The notes beneath the pieces were generated by a model. It did not search any database. It saw only the letters and a list, made by a program, of their open reading frames with translations, and was not told the origin of the DNA. A stretch of DNA of 11,038 nucleotides from DATGYC01 sp035298385 (GTDB taxonomy: Bacteria; Bacillota; Sulfobacillia; Symbiobacteriales; Symbiobacteriaceae): assembly GCA_035298385.1 (NCBI GenBank), contig DATGYC010000031.1, positions 1-11,038 of the forward strand, read 5' to 3'. Positions 5,459-11,038 of this stretch are shown one piece after another (within the stretch, counting starts at the first letter, position 1; the number at the start of each line of letters is the position of its first letter). A program made the position numbers and the translations under genes.

Positions 5459-5536
5459 CGCACCGTCCTCGGAGTTTGCCCGCCGGCCGTCTCCCAGTGG
5501 AGGTGGCATCTTACCATCGTAAAGGGGTCTACATAG

Positions 5537-6445
5537 ATGTCCTGGCAGGGGAAGCGCGTTCTGGTCACAGGTGCAAATGGCTTTGTGGGTTCTCGTGTCG
5601 CCGTTCGGCTCGCCGAGGCGGGCGCCCAGGTACGCGCCCTCGTGCGGCGCCCGGGTGAGAGCGAGCTGCTCCAGCGCCCCGGCATCGAAGAGATGGAGGG
5701 CTCCTTCATGGAGCCGCAGGTCGCAATGGATGCGGTAACCGGGATGGATGTCGTCGTACATACCGCCGGCGGGCTTGGCAAGGACCTGGATGACGCCCGC
5801 GCCCTCAACCGGGATGGCACGCACACGATGGCGGCCGCTGCCCTCGCAGCGGGCGTCGATCGCTTCATCCACATCTCTACCGGCTCGGTCTACGCACCCA
5901 CGACCGATCAGGTCCTGACCGAGTCTCACCCGCTCAAGACCAGCGGCGACACCTACGGCTGGACTAAGGCCGAGGCCGATGAGGAGATCTTCGCCTTCAT
6001 CGAGCGCGGCCTGAAGGCCACGATCCTGCGCCCGACGGCGATTCTTGGCTTCCACCCGACCTCGAGCTGGGGCTTCAAGGCGCCGAACGGCGTGAAGAAC
6101 GGGAAGTTCCGCCTCCTGGGCGACGGGCTCAACTCAATGGGCTACATCCACATCGAGAACCTGGTCGACGTGGTCGGGCTGGCCGTGGCGAACCCGGTGG
6201 CGATCGGTCAGGCCTATACCCTCGTCGATGGGCATACCACCTGGAAGGCGTATACAGATGAGATCCGTGGCTGGTTCGGGGCGCCCGAACTGGCAGCTGT
6301 TCCGTTCGATCAGATCCCCGCCGGCGCTTACTGGCAGGGCGAGTTCAGCAATGCCAAGCTGAAGGCCGACCTTGGGTATGAGCCCCGGCTCTCCTACGCC
6401 GACGGCATGGCCGAGGCCGAGACCTGGTGGAAGGCGCAGTCCTAA
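5537..6445 (+). CDS. NAD(P)-dependent epimerase/dehydratase family protein (extended SDR)
   Basis: The 302-residue protein is a soluble Rossmann-fold oxidoreductase. TGANGFVG (residues 11-18) is the TGxxGxxG nucleotide-binding motif of extended SDRs, VVVHTAGG (72-79) is the following adenine-side motif, and STGSVY (114-119) with Y140-x3-K144 (TYGWTK) gives the Ser/Thr-Tyr-Lys catalytic set. RPTAILG (165-171) is the usual strand before the substrate domain. Length is normal for this group, which includes sugar-nucleotide epimerases, 3-beta-hydroxysteroid-type and flavonol-reductase-type enzymes; the substrate cannot be told. R33 and R37-R38 after the second strand, without an acidic residue at its end, could favour NADP. 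The start is supported by AAAGGGG at 5521-5527, nine bases before the ATG. It appears monocistronic; no intrinsic terminator was found before the next gene. Confidence 0.9.
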   Translation: MSWQGKRVLVTGANGFVGSRVAVRLAEAGAQVRALVRRPGESELLQRPGIEEMEGSFMEPQVAMDAVTGMDVVVHTAGGLGKDLDDARALNRDGTHTMAAAALAAGVDRFIHISTGSVYAPTTDQVLTESHPLKTSGDTYGWTKAEADEEIFAFIERGLKATILRPTAILGFHPTSSWGFKAPNGVKNGKFRLLGDGLNSMGYIHIENLVDVVGLAVANPVAIGQAYTLVDGHTTWKAYTDEIRGWFGAPELAAVPFDQIPAGAYWQGEFSNAKLKADLGYEPRLSYADGMAEAETWWKAQS

Positions 6446-6511
6446 CCCGTTACTGATCGATCTGAATCGTTCTGAAGCAGGAGAAATTCGGATAGCATAG
6501 AACTATCGGAT

Positions 6512-6517
6512 TATAAC
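6512..6517 (+). promoter_or_regulatory. Candidate -10 box before the small two-TM gene
   Basis: TATAAC lies 18 bases before the ATG at 6536, with the ribosome binding site GAGGAG (6523-6528) between them. No good -35 is present; TTCGGA is 19 bases upstream. The leader would be very short. TCGGAT occurs twice just upstream (6488 and 6507) and GATAG/CTATC form a small dyad, which may be an operator. Confidence 0.33.
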
Positions 6518-6535
6518 CTGCTGAGGAGTGGTCTG

Positions 6536-7006
6536 ATGTACCTGGCCAATCCGATCCTGCTTCTGGGTCTCTTCGGTCTCCTCATGGCGCTCCTGCTCCT
6601 GCCCTGGTGGTACCGGGCCAAGACGGAGGCAATGAAGAAGTCGGTCAATGGCGTCCTGACGATGCTGCTGACGCTGGGCGCGCTCTGGTCGATCCTGGGC
6701 ACCATCGTGGGTCTGAATCACATGTCTGTCCATGGCGACTGCGTCAAGCAGAATGAGGTCTGGGTGCAGAAGCGCGAGGCGAAGGCCGAGGCTGACCGCA
6801 ACAAGGCCAAGGAGAACGAAGCGATCGCGAAGCTGACGCCGGAGCAGAAGCAGGCGGAAGAGGCGAAGCTAACGCCGGCGCAGAAGGCGGAGCGTGATGC
6901 CAAGGCGAAGGCGACTGCGGCGGCTGACCAGGCCTACGCGGAGGCCGAGAAGGAGTTCATGGCCACCTGCAACACGATCCTCACCCGGTACGCGAAGGCG
7001 CCGTAA
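6536..7006 (+). CDS. Small two-TM protein with Lys/Glu/Ala-rich helical tail, function unknown
   Basis: The 156-residue protein has two hydrophobic segments (about 6-23 and 38-60). The linker between them is basic (RAKTEAMKK), which by the positive-inside rule places both ends outside the membrane. Residues 70-143 are a highly charged helical stretch rich in Lys, Glu and Ala with no aromatic core, bracketed by C69 (HGDCVKQ) and C145 (ATCNTIL). In its middle a 12-residue unit is repeated (KLTPEQKQAEEA, KLTPAQKAERDA), and the Pro residues could make the turn of an antiparallel helical hairpin closed by a C69-C145 disulfide. No family is recognised. The ATG has GAGGAG seven bases upstream and the gene ends in a strong terminator, so it is likely a single-gene transcript. 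The low-complexity tail means database hits outside close relatives should be treated with caution. Confidence 0.75.
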   Translation: MYLANPILLLGLFGLLMALLLLPWWYRAKTEAMKKSVNGVLTMLLTLGALWSILGTIVGLNHMSVHGDCVKQNEVWVQKREAKAEADRNKAKENEAIAKLTPEQKQAEEAKLTPAQKAERDAKAKATAAADQAYAEAEKEFMATCNTILTRYAKAP

Positions 7007-7030
7007 GGCCAAGAACCGATCGCATAAGCA

Positions 7031-7066
7031 CAAGACCTTACGGAACAATACCGTAAGGTCTTGTTA
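7031..7066 (+). terminator. Intrinsic terminator after the small two-TM gene
   Basis: CAAGACCTTACGG (7031-7043) and CCGTAAGGTCTTG (7051-7063) form a perfect 13-pair stem with a 7-base loop, followed by TTATT. It lies 24 bases after the stop codon. Its last bases are also the -35 box of the downstream promoter. Confidence 0.88.
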
Positions 7067-7089
7067 TTGGTACCGGGAGGGCGTATAAT
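7061..7089 (+). promoter_or_regulatory. Sigma-70-type promoter of the exporter gene
   Basis: TTGTTA (7061-7066), a 17-base spacer and a perfect TATAAT (7084-7089). The leader to the TTG start at 7144 is about 48 bases and contains a small stem, CGTTC/GAACG, before the ribosome binding site. Confidence 0.78.
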
Positions 7090-7143
7090 CGCACCTATTG
7101 AGATCGTTCGCCGGAGAACGGTCCGCTGAGGAGGAACCGAGCC

Positions 7144-8733
7144 TTGACCAAGCGCCAGCGCAATCTGATCACGGCCTCCGTCATGGTGGGCATGCTGATC
7201 GCGTCCCTGGACCAGACCATCGTCGATACCGCATTCCCCAAGATGATCTCCGAACTGGGCGGCGTCTCGCTCTTCACTTGGGTGATCACCGCCTATATGC
7301 TGGCCTCGACCTCGGTCGTGCCCGTGGTGGGTAAGCTGGCTGATATGTACGGGCGCAAGCTCTTCTGGATCGTCGGCATCACCATCTTCGTCCTCGGCTC
7401 GGTCCTCTGCGGCCAGTCCCAGAACATGACAGAGATGATCCTCTTCCGTGCCATTCAGGGCATCGGCGGCGGCATGATCATGCCGATCGCGCAGACGATC
7501 ATCGGTGACATCTTCACCGGTGAGCAGCGCGCCAAGATGCAGGGCCTCTTCACCGGCGTCTTCGCCCTTGGCTCAGCCATCGGCCCCTTCGTGGGCGGCC
7601 TGATCGTCGACCACTTCCACTGGAAGTACATCTTCCTGATCAACCTGCCGGTCGGCGCGGTGGCGGTCGCCCTCGCCTGGATCGCCCTGCCGAGCGGCCA
7701 GGGCACCGGTAGCCGCAAGATCGACTGGGTCGGTTCGCTGCTCTCGATCGTGACCGTCGTCTCCTTCCTGACGGCGATGCAGATGGGTGGCGATCACTGG
7801 GCCTGGACCAGCTGGGAGTCGCTCTCGCTCTTTGGCACCACGGTGCTGGGCCTCGTGCTCTTCATCGTCAACGAGCTGAAGGTGGAGGAGCCGATCCTCG
7901 ACCTGCGTCTCTTTGGGAACCGCGTCTTCTCGACCTTTACCCTACTCGCCCTGCTGCAGGGCGCCGGCATGTTCGGCGCCATCGTCTACGTGCCGTGGTT
8001 CATCCAGGGCGTCGTGGGCGTCAGCGCCACCAACTCGGGCACCGTCTCGATGCCGATGACGTTCTGCATGATGATCGGCTCGGTCCTGGGTGGCCAGTTG
8101 GCCCGCAAGATCCAGTACCGGGTCCAGATCGCTGCCGGCCTGGCGATCGTGATCGCCGGCTTCTATGGGGCGACGCTCTTCACGATCACCACCTCGCTCT
8201 GGCATGCCCGGGCGGTGATGATGCTGATCGGTCTCGGCCTGGGTCTGGTGATGCCGCTGGTCACCCTTGGCGTCCAGCAGGCCTTTGATAAGTCGAAGCG
8301 TGGCGTGGTCACCTCGGCTACGGCCTTCTTCCGCTCGATGGGCGCCACGATCGGCGTCACGACGCTGGGCATCGTCTTCAACTCGCAGATGAAGGTTCAG
8401 TTCGACGAGCGGATTGCGCCGCAGCTCGCCAAGGTGCCGGCGAACCTGGTGGCCGGGATGGCGAAGATCGCACAGAAGCCGGCCGATCTGGTCCAGGTCC
8501 TGCTGCAGAAGCAGCTGCAGGCGCTGATCCCGGAGGGGATCCGTCCGCAGATGGTGCAGGCGATCAAGGAGATGATGGCCAATTCGATCCACCCGGTCTT
8601 CTGGATCGGCATGGGGGTCATCGCTCTGGGCATCGTGGTCGGGTTCTTCCTGGGCAGCGAGTCGCTGACGAAGCAGATCGCCGCTGGCGGCGGCGCGGAT
8701 GAGAAGCTGGAAGGCGGCTTCGCCGCTCACTAA
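7144..8733 (+). CDS. MFS drug exporter, DHA2 (EmrB/QacA) type, 14 TM
   Basis: The 529-residue protein is a proton-driven antiporter of the inner membrane that usually exports lipophilic cations, antibiotics or other toxic compounds. The DHA2 signature is complete: LDQTIVDTAFP (22-32) in TM1, the loop motif GKLADMYGRK (63-72), FRAIQGIGGG with Arg102 (101-110), antiporter motif C GSAIGPFVGG (143-152), and INLPVG (166-171). Length and hydrophobic pattern fit 14 segments. A long polar stretch before the last one (about 415-480, with QLAKVPANL and IPEGIRPQM) is the extracytoplasmic loop usual in this subgroup. Translation starts at TTG 7144: GAGGAGG at 7128-7134 is nine bases upstream and no upstream ATG fits. 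A promoter at 7061-7089 and a terminator at 8740 make it a single-gene unit. There is no adjacent regulator or membrane-fusion partner, so the substrate is unknown. Confidence 0.93.
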   Translation: MTKRQRNLITASVMVGMLIASLDQTIVDTAFPKMISELGGVSLFTWVITAYMLASTSVVPVVGKLADMYGRKLFWIVGITIFVLGSVLCGQSQNMTEMILFRAIQGIGGGMIMPIAQTIIGDIFTGEQRAKMQGLFTGVFALGSAIGPFVGGLIVDHFHWKYIFLINLPVGAVAVALAWIALPSGQGTGSRKIDWVGSLLSIVTVVSFLTAMQMGGDHWAWTSWESLSLFGTTVLGLVLFIVNELKVEEPILDLRLFGNRVFSTFTLLALLQGAGMFGAIVYVPWFIQGVVGVSATNSGTVSMPMTFCMMIGSVLGGQLARKIQYRVQIAAGLAIVIAGFYGATLFTITTSLWHARAVMMLIGLGLGLVMPLVTLGVQQAFDKSKRGVVTSATAFFRSMGATIGVTTLGIVFNSQMKVQFDERIAPQLAKVPANLVAGMAKIAQKPADLVQVLLQKQLQALIPEGIRPQMVQAIKEMMANSIHPVFWIGMGVIALGIVVGFFLGSESLTKQIAAGGGADEKLEGGFAAH

Positions 8734-8739
8734 ATAGGT

Positions 8740-8774
8740 AGACCCCACGGGCTGATCCCGTGGGGTCTGTTTTT
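8740..8774. terminator. Intrinsic terminator shared by convergent genes
   Basis: AGACCCCACGGG (8740-8751) and CCCGTGGGGTCT (8757-8768) form a perfect 12-pair stem with loop CTGAT, followed by G and five T on the plus strand. It starts seven bases after the exporter stop. For the sigma-factor gene arriving from the right (stop at 8789) the same stem is followed by a weaker U-tract (ACCTATTTA), so it may serve both. Confidence 0.92.
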
Positions 8775-8788
8775 CGCACTGGTGTGAA

Positions 8789-10048
8789 CTACGTAGCCGG
8801 GGGGCGGGTACATGCTGCGGCCCGGTCAAGCAGCAAGGTCTGCTCGCGGGCGTTCTGCGTAAGCTCAGCGGCCCGTGCGAACTCCGCCCGAGCCTCATCC
8901 ATGCGGCCTAGCTTGTAGAGCAGGTCACCCCGTACGCTCGGCAGGAGGTGATAGCCCTTCAGTGATGGCTCGTCCAGCAGCCCATCGACGTGTTCCAGGC
9001 CGACGGCGGGACCAAAGGCCATCGAGAGCGCCACCGCCCGATTCAGCTCGACAACGGGGGAGGGCGAGAGCTGGGCGAGTGCATCGTAGAGCGCTGCGAT
9101 GCGCGCCCAGTCCGTCTCTGCCGGGGTGCGGGCTCGGGCGTGACAGGCGGCGAGTGCGGCTTGCAGCGCGTAAGGGCCGAGGGCGCCCCCAAGCTCCTCA
9201 GCTCGCTGCAAGGAGGCTAGGCCGCGCCGGATCAGGAGCTGGTCCCAGAGCGCCCGGTTCTGCTCGAGGAGCAGGATCGGCTCGCCTGACGAGCCGGTTC
9301 GTGCACGGGCCCGTGAAGCTTGGATCTCCATCAGCGCCACGAGTCCATGGACCTCTGGCTCCTGCGGGGCGAGTGCGGCCAGGATGCGGCCCAAGCGAAG
9401 CGCATCCTCACAGAGCGCCGGGCGCATCCAATCGCTACCGGCTGTCGCCGAGTAGCCTTCATTAAAGATGAGGTAGATCACCTCGAGCACGGAGGAGAGG
9501 CGCGCGGCGAGCTCTCGCCCGCTCGGAACCTCGAAGGGGACACGGGCCGCGGTCAGCGTGCGCTTGGCCCGGACGATGCGCTGGGCGACGGTTGGCTCCG
9601 GCACGAGGAAGGCGCGGGCGATCTCTGGGGTGCTCAAGCCACCGAGCAGGCGGAGGGTGAGGGCGACCCGTGCCTCGGTCGAGAGGACCGGGTGACAGGC
9701 CGTGAAGATGAGGCGTAACAGGTCGTCCCCGATCTCATCATCAAGCACAGCGTCAACGTCGGGTTCGGGTTGGGCCTCGAGCTCCTGGCCGAGCTCGTCG
9801 TGCTTGCGTCCCTCCAGGCTCTTGCGCCGGTGCAGGTCGATCGCACGCCGCTTAGCGGTGGTCATGAGCCAGGCGCCCGGGTTGACCGGGACGCCCGACT
9901 GGGGCCACTGCTCAAGCGCCGCCACGAGGGCGTCCTGTGCAAGCTCTTCGGCCAGCCCGATATCACGCACGATCCGGGCAAGCGCGGCGATGATCCGGGC
10001 CGACTCGATCCGCCAGACGGCGTCGATCGCGCGGTGGACATCGCTCAC
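8789..10048 (-). CDS. ECF42-type RNA polymerase sigma factor with C-terminal TPR region
   Basis: The 419-residue protein is twice the length of a simple ECF sigma factor. Residues 14-76 are sigma region 2 (IGLAEELAQDALVAALEQW, PGAWLMTTAKRRAIDLHRR). An acidic linker follows (84-109). Sigma region 4 runs over 115-168, with the helix-turn-helix around LSTPEIARAFLVPEPTVAQRI. The extension carries FNEGYSA (195-201), the hallmark of the DUF6596/SigJ-like group, and helical TPR-like repeats to the end (VELNRAVALSMAFGPAVGLE, GDLLYKLGRMDEARAEFARA). ECF42 factors lack a classical anti-sigma factor and are paired with DGPF proteins, which is exactly the situation here. The start is GTG 10048, three bases after the DGPF stop, with no good ribosome binding site, implying translational coupling. 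The physiological signal is unknown; the TPR region is thought to control activity in this group. Confidence 0.93.
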   Translation of the reverse strand: MSDVHRAIDAVWRIESARIIAALARIVRDIGLAEELAQDALVAALEQWPQSGVPVNPGAWLMTTAKRRAIDLHRRKSLEGRKHDELGQELEAQPEPDVDAVLDDEIGDDLLRLIFTACHPVLSTEARVALTLRLLGGLSTPEIARAFLVPEPTVAQRIVRAKRTLTAARVPFEVPSGRELAARLSSVLEVIYLIFNEGYSATAGSDWMRPALCEDALRLGRILAALAPQEPEVHGLVALMEIQASRARARTGSSGEPILLLEQNRALWDQLLIRRGLASLQRAEELGGALGPYALQAALAACHARARTPAETDWARIAALYDALAQLSPSPVVELNRAVALSMAFGPAVGLEHVDGLLDEPSLKGYHLLPSVRGDLLYKLGRMDEARAEFARAAELTQNAREQTLLLDRAAACTRPPAT

Positions 10049-10051
10049 GGC

Positions 10052-10483
10052 TTACTTCTGCTTCGGCTTCTCGAGCTGAGCGCGCATCTGATCCTCGACG
10101 GCCCGCATCTCGGGTGTGAACTCGGCACCGAACTCCTCGGCCTCAAAGACCTGGCGGATCTCAAGCTCGACCGGGGCGTCGGAGGCCGGCCAGCGCTTGA
10201 CCCATTCGAGCGCCTCGGCCAGGGAGTTGGTCTGGATCATGGTGAAGCCAGCGATCAGCTCCTTCGTCTCGGCGAAGGGACCGTCGACCACGAGCGGCTT
10301 GCCGTCCGTCCCGAACTTGACGCGGGCGCCCTTCGCACTCGGGTGCAGTCCCTCACCGGCCAGCAAGACGCCCGCCTTAAACATCTCCTCGTTGTACGTG
10401 GTCATATCGGTCAGGAGCTGCTCGCTGGGCATGACGCCCGCCTCGGTCTGCTGGTCGGCCTTGCGAATGATCATGAAACGCAT
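10052..10483 (-). CDS. DGPF-domain (YCII-related) protein, ECF42 partner
   Basis: The 143-residue protein has the typical YCII-related layout: MRFMIIRKAD at the start, NEEMFKAGVLLAGEGLHPSAKGARV in the middle, the DGPFAETKE signature at 67-75, then IAGFTMIQTNSLAEALEWVKRWP and a charged tail. YCII-like proteins adopt a ferredoxin-like dimer fold; no enzymatic reaction is established for the DGPF group, although these genes are nearly always next to ECF42 sigma factors and are among their targets. The ATG at 10483 has GGGGAG at 10496-10491 upstream, eight bases away counted to the last G. The gene is first in a two-gene operon and is preceded by an ECF42-type promoter at 10571-10545. Its own role, perhaps as sensor or effector in the sigma-factor response, is inference. 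Confidence 0.93.
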   Translation of the reverse strand: MRFMIIRKADQQTEAGVMPSEQLLTDMTTYNEEMFKAGVLLAGEGLHPSAKGARVKFGTDGKPLVVDGPFAETKELIAGFTMIQTNSLAEALEWVKRWPASDAPVELEIRQVFEAEEFGAEFTPEMRAVEDQMRAQLEKPKQK

Positions 10484-10544
10484 AGTGATCTCCCCTTCTG
10501 GTTTGCTGCTCAGGCAGGCTTCCGCACCTAGCCTCTACCTACAC

Positions 10545-10571
10545 GTCGAATGAGGCGACTCGAAATCGACA
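10545..10571 (-). promoter_or_regulatory. ECF42-type promoter of the DGPF-sigma operon
   Basis: On the minus strand TGTCGA (10571-10566) is followed by exactly 17 bases and then CGAC (10548-10545). This matches the -35 TGTCGA and -10 CGA/TC pattern that I recall from work on ECF42 factors in Streptomyces venezuelae. It would start transcription about 55 bases before the DGPF ATG, implying that the sigma factor drives its own operon. Confidence 0.75.
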
Positions 10572-10587
10572 GGTCCGGGAAACTTTT

Positions 10588-10612
10588 TTGCGCGTTCTCG
10601 TTCGATGCGCAA
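10588..10612. repeat. Inverted repeat upstream of the ECF42 promoter
   Basis: TTGCGC (10588-10593) and GCGCAA (10607-10612) form a dyad with a 13-base centre, 17 bases upstream of the ECF42-type -35 box. It could be a regulator site, but the arms are short and chance is possible. A second dyad, TGTAAG/CTTACA, lies at 10628-10647. Confidence 0.3.
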
Positions 10613-10652
10613 GATAATTCGACCTTTTGTAAGGAACTCCTCTTACACGTAA

Positions 10653-10679
10653 GACCCCACGACTTGGAGTCGTGGGGTC
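10653..10679 (-). terminator. Intrinsic terminator of the acyltransferase-like gene
   Basis: GACCCCACGAC (10653-10663) and GTCGTGGGGTC (10669-10679) form a perfect 11-pair stem with a 5-base loop. It lies 16 bases past the stop of the minus-strand gene ending at 10696. The tail on that strand, TTACGTG, is poor in U, but the stem is nearly the same as that of the terminator at 8740. Confidence 0.75.
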
Positions 10680-10695
10680 GTGTTGTGGTAGATGG

Positions 10696-11038
10696 CTAGG
10701 CCGCCTTCTGCAGTGGGCCGGCCGGGGGCAACTTGACGCCAATGAGGAACTGAACCCAGGGAGAGCGGCGGACCACAACGTGGTGGAGCGCCAAGATGAC
10801 GCTGCCGGCGCCGATGAAGAGGAGGACGAACTTCAGCAGGGGCGCCAGGGCGACCGCCCGGAGCCAGATGCCGATCAGGACGATCACCGGCTGATGTAGC
10901 ACGTAGACCGGCATCACGGCGCCATTGCCATAGCGCAGGAGGGGGCTCTCGTGGGTGAGGAACCGCTCAGCGAGGCCGAAGAGGGCCAGGAGCGAGAACC
11001 AGCCGGCGCTGACCCAGCCAAGGCAAGAGAGCGCAAAC
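10696..11038 (-). CDS. Acyltransferase-3 family membrane protein, C-terminal part
   Basis: The gene continues beyond the right edge of the window; 113 C-terminal residues are visible, ending at TAG 10698-10696. They hold about three membrane segments (FSLLALFGLA, then VYVLHQPVIVLIGIWL, then FVLLFIGAGSVILAL). Between the first two lies GNGAVMPVYVLHQPVIV, which fits the late conserved YxLHxPVI element of acyltransferase-3/OafA/OpgC-type integral membrane acyltransferases. These transfer acyl groups to sugars or other envelope molecules. The catalytic N-terminal His segment is outside the window, so the substrate cannot be judged. The short tail (VKLPPAGPLQKAA) is cytoplasmic-looking. The open frame extends without interruption to the edge, so the shorter frame starting at 10917 is not a separate gene. 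Confidence 0.78.
   Translation of the reverse strand, partial: FALSCLGWVSAGWFSLLALFGLAERFLTHESPLLRYGNGAVMPVYVLHQPVIVLIGIWLRAVALAPLLKFVLLFIGAGSVILALHHVVVRRSPWVQFLIGVKLPPAGPLQKAA

Larger units (their letters stand above)
5029..5536. other. Gene-free region of 508 bases with regulatory signals
   Basis: Two divergent genes flank this stretch: the small minus-strand gene (start 5022) and the SDR gene (start 5537). An open frame from 5092 that runs into the SDR gene has Pro/Arg/Ser-rich noncoding composition and no ribosome binding site, so it is not called. The stretch contains a TATATA box, a strong orphan hairpin at 5139-5179 and a -10-like TAGAAT at 5453. No tRNA or recognisable riboswitch was seen in either orientation. 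Confidence 0.6.

Noticed and set aside
5180..5530. tRNA or known riboswitch in the gene-free region
   Set aside because: No T-loop GGTTCRANTCC pattern or cloverleaf arms and no recognisable aptamer core in either orientation by eye.
5092..5658. Plus-strand open frame of 188 codons entering the SDR gene
   Set aside because: Pro/Arg/Ser-rich, no ribosome binding site, spans a hairpin and overlaps a well-supported gene in another frame.
5414..6055. Minus-strand open frame opposite the SDR gene
   Set aside because: The plus frame has all SDR motifs; this one has none.
7942..8898. Long minus-strand open frame opposite the exporter gene
   Set aside because: Asp/His/Arg/Gln-rich composition typical of the antisense of GC-rich coding DNA; the exporter frame is certain.
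10696..10917. Separate short gene starting at 10917
   Set aside because: The same frame stays open to the window edge and reads as the C-terminus of a larger membrane acyltransferase.

Overview
The window is GC-rich chromosomal DNA (a rough estimate is just over 60% G+C) with many TTG and GTG starts, strong G-rich ribosome binding sites and compact GC-rich intrinsic terminators. Protein flavour fits a Chloroflexota-type bacterium: the CarB remnant, a 14-TM DHA2 exporter, and an ECF42 sigma factor paired with a DGPF protein. This assignment is an inference; there is no rRNA or other marker gene in view.

Left part (1-2870): an accessory-looking stretch. It opens with a 5'-truncated carB remnant on the minus strand that breaks off at an in-frame stop at about 199. 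A more AT-rich gene-free stretch follows, carrying a DosR/DevR-like palindrome. Then come a small lipoprotein of unknown function, a gene-poor spacer with a short tandem repeat, and a complete IS3-family element. That element has a fused single-frame transposase with all DD(35)E residues, and it appears to sit in the loop of an intrinsic terminator.

Middle part (2872-7006): a two-gene plus-strand operon encodes a polytopic membrane protein with a duplicated Asp/His motif, followed by a secreted, C-terminally anchored protein whose predicted mature N-terminus is His. A convergent small gene of unknown function lies on the minus strand. A 508-base gene-free region with one strong orphan hairpin follows, then an extended SDR (NAD-dependent epimerase/dehydratase family) gene and a small two-TM protein with a Lys/Glu/Ala-rich helical tail.

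Right part (7031-11038): a terminator that overlaps the -35 box of the next promoter leads into a DHA2-type MFS exporter. A terminator placed between convergent genes separates it from a minus-strand operon of a DGPF (YCII-related) protein and an ECF42-type sigma factor with a C-terminal TPR region. Upstream of this operon is a match to the promoter reported for ECF42 factors (TGTCGA, 17 bases, CGAC), suggesting autoregulation. The window ends inside the C-terminal part of a minus-strand acyltransferase-3-type membrane protein with its own terminator.

The best candidates for undescribed biology are the membrane protein/secreted His-protein pair, the IS element in the terminator loop with an apparently inverted frameshift logic, and the ECF42 autoregulatory promoter.
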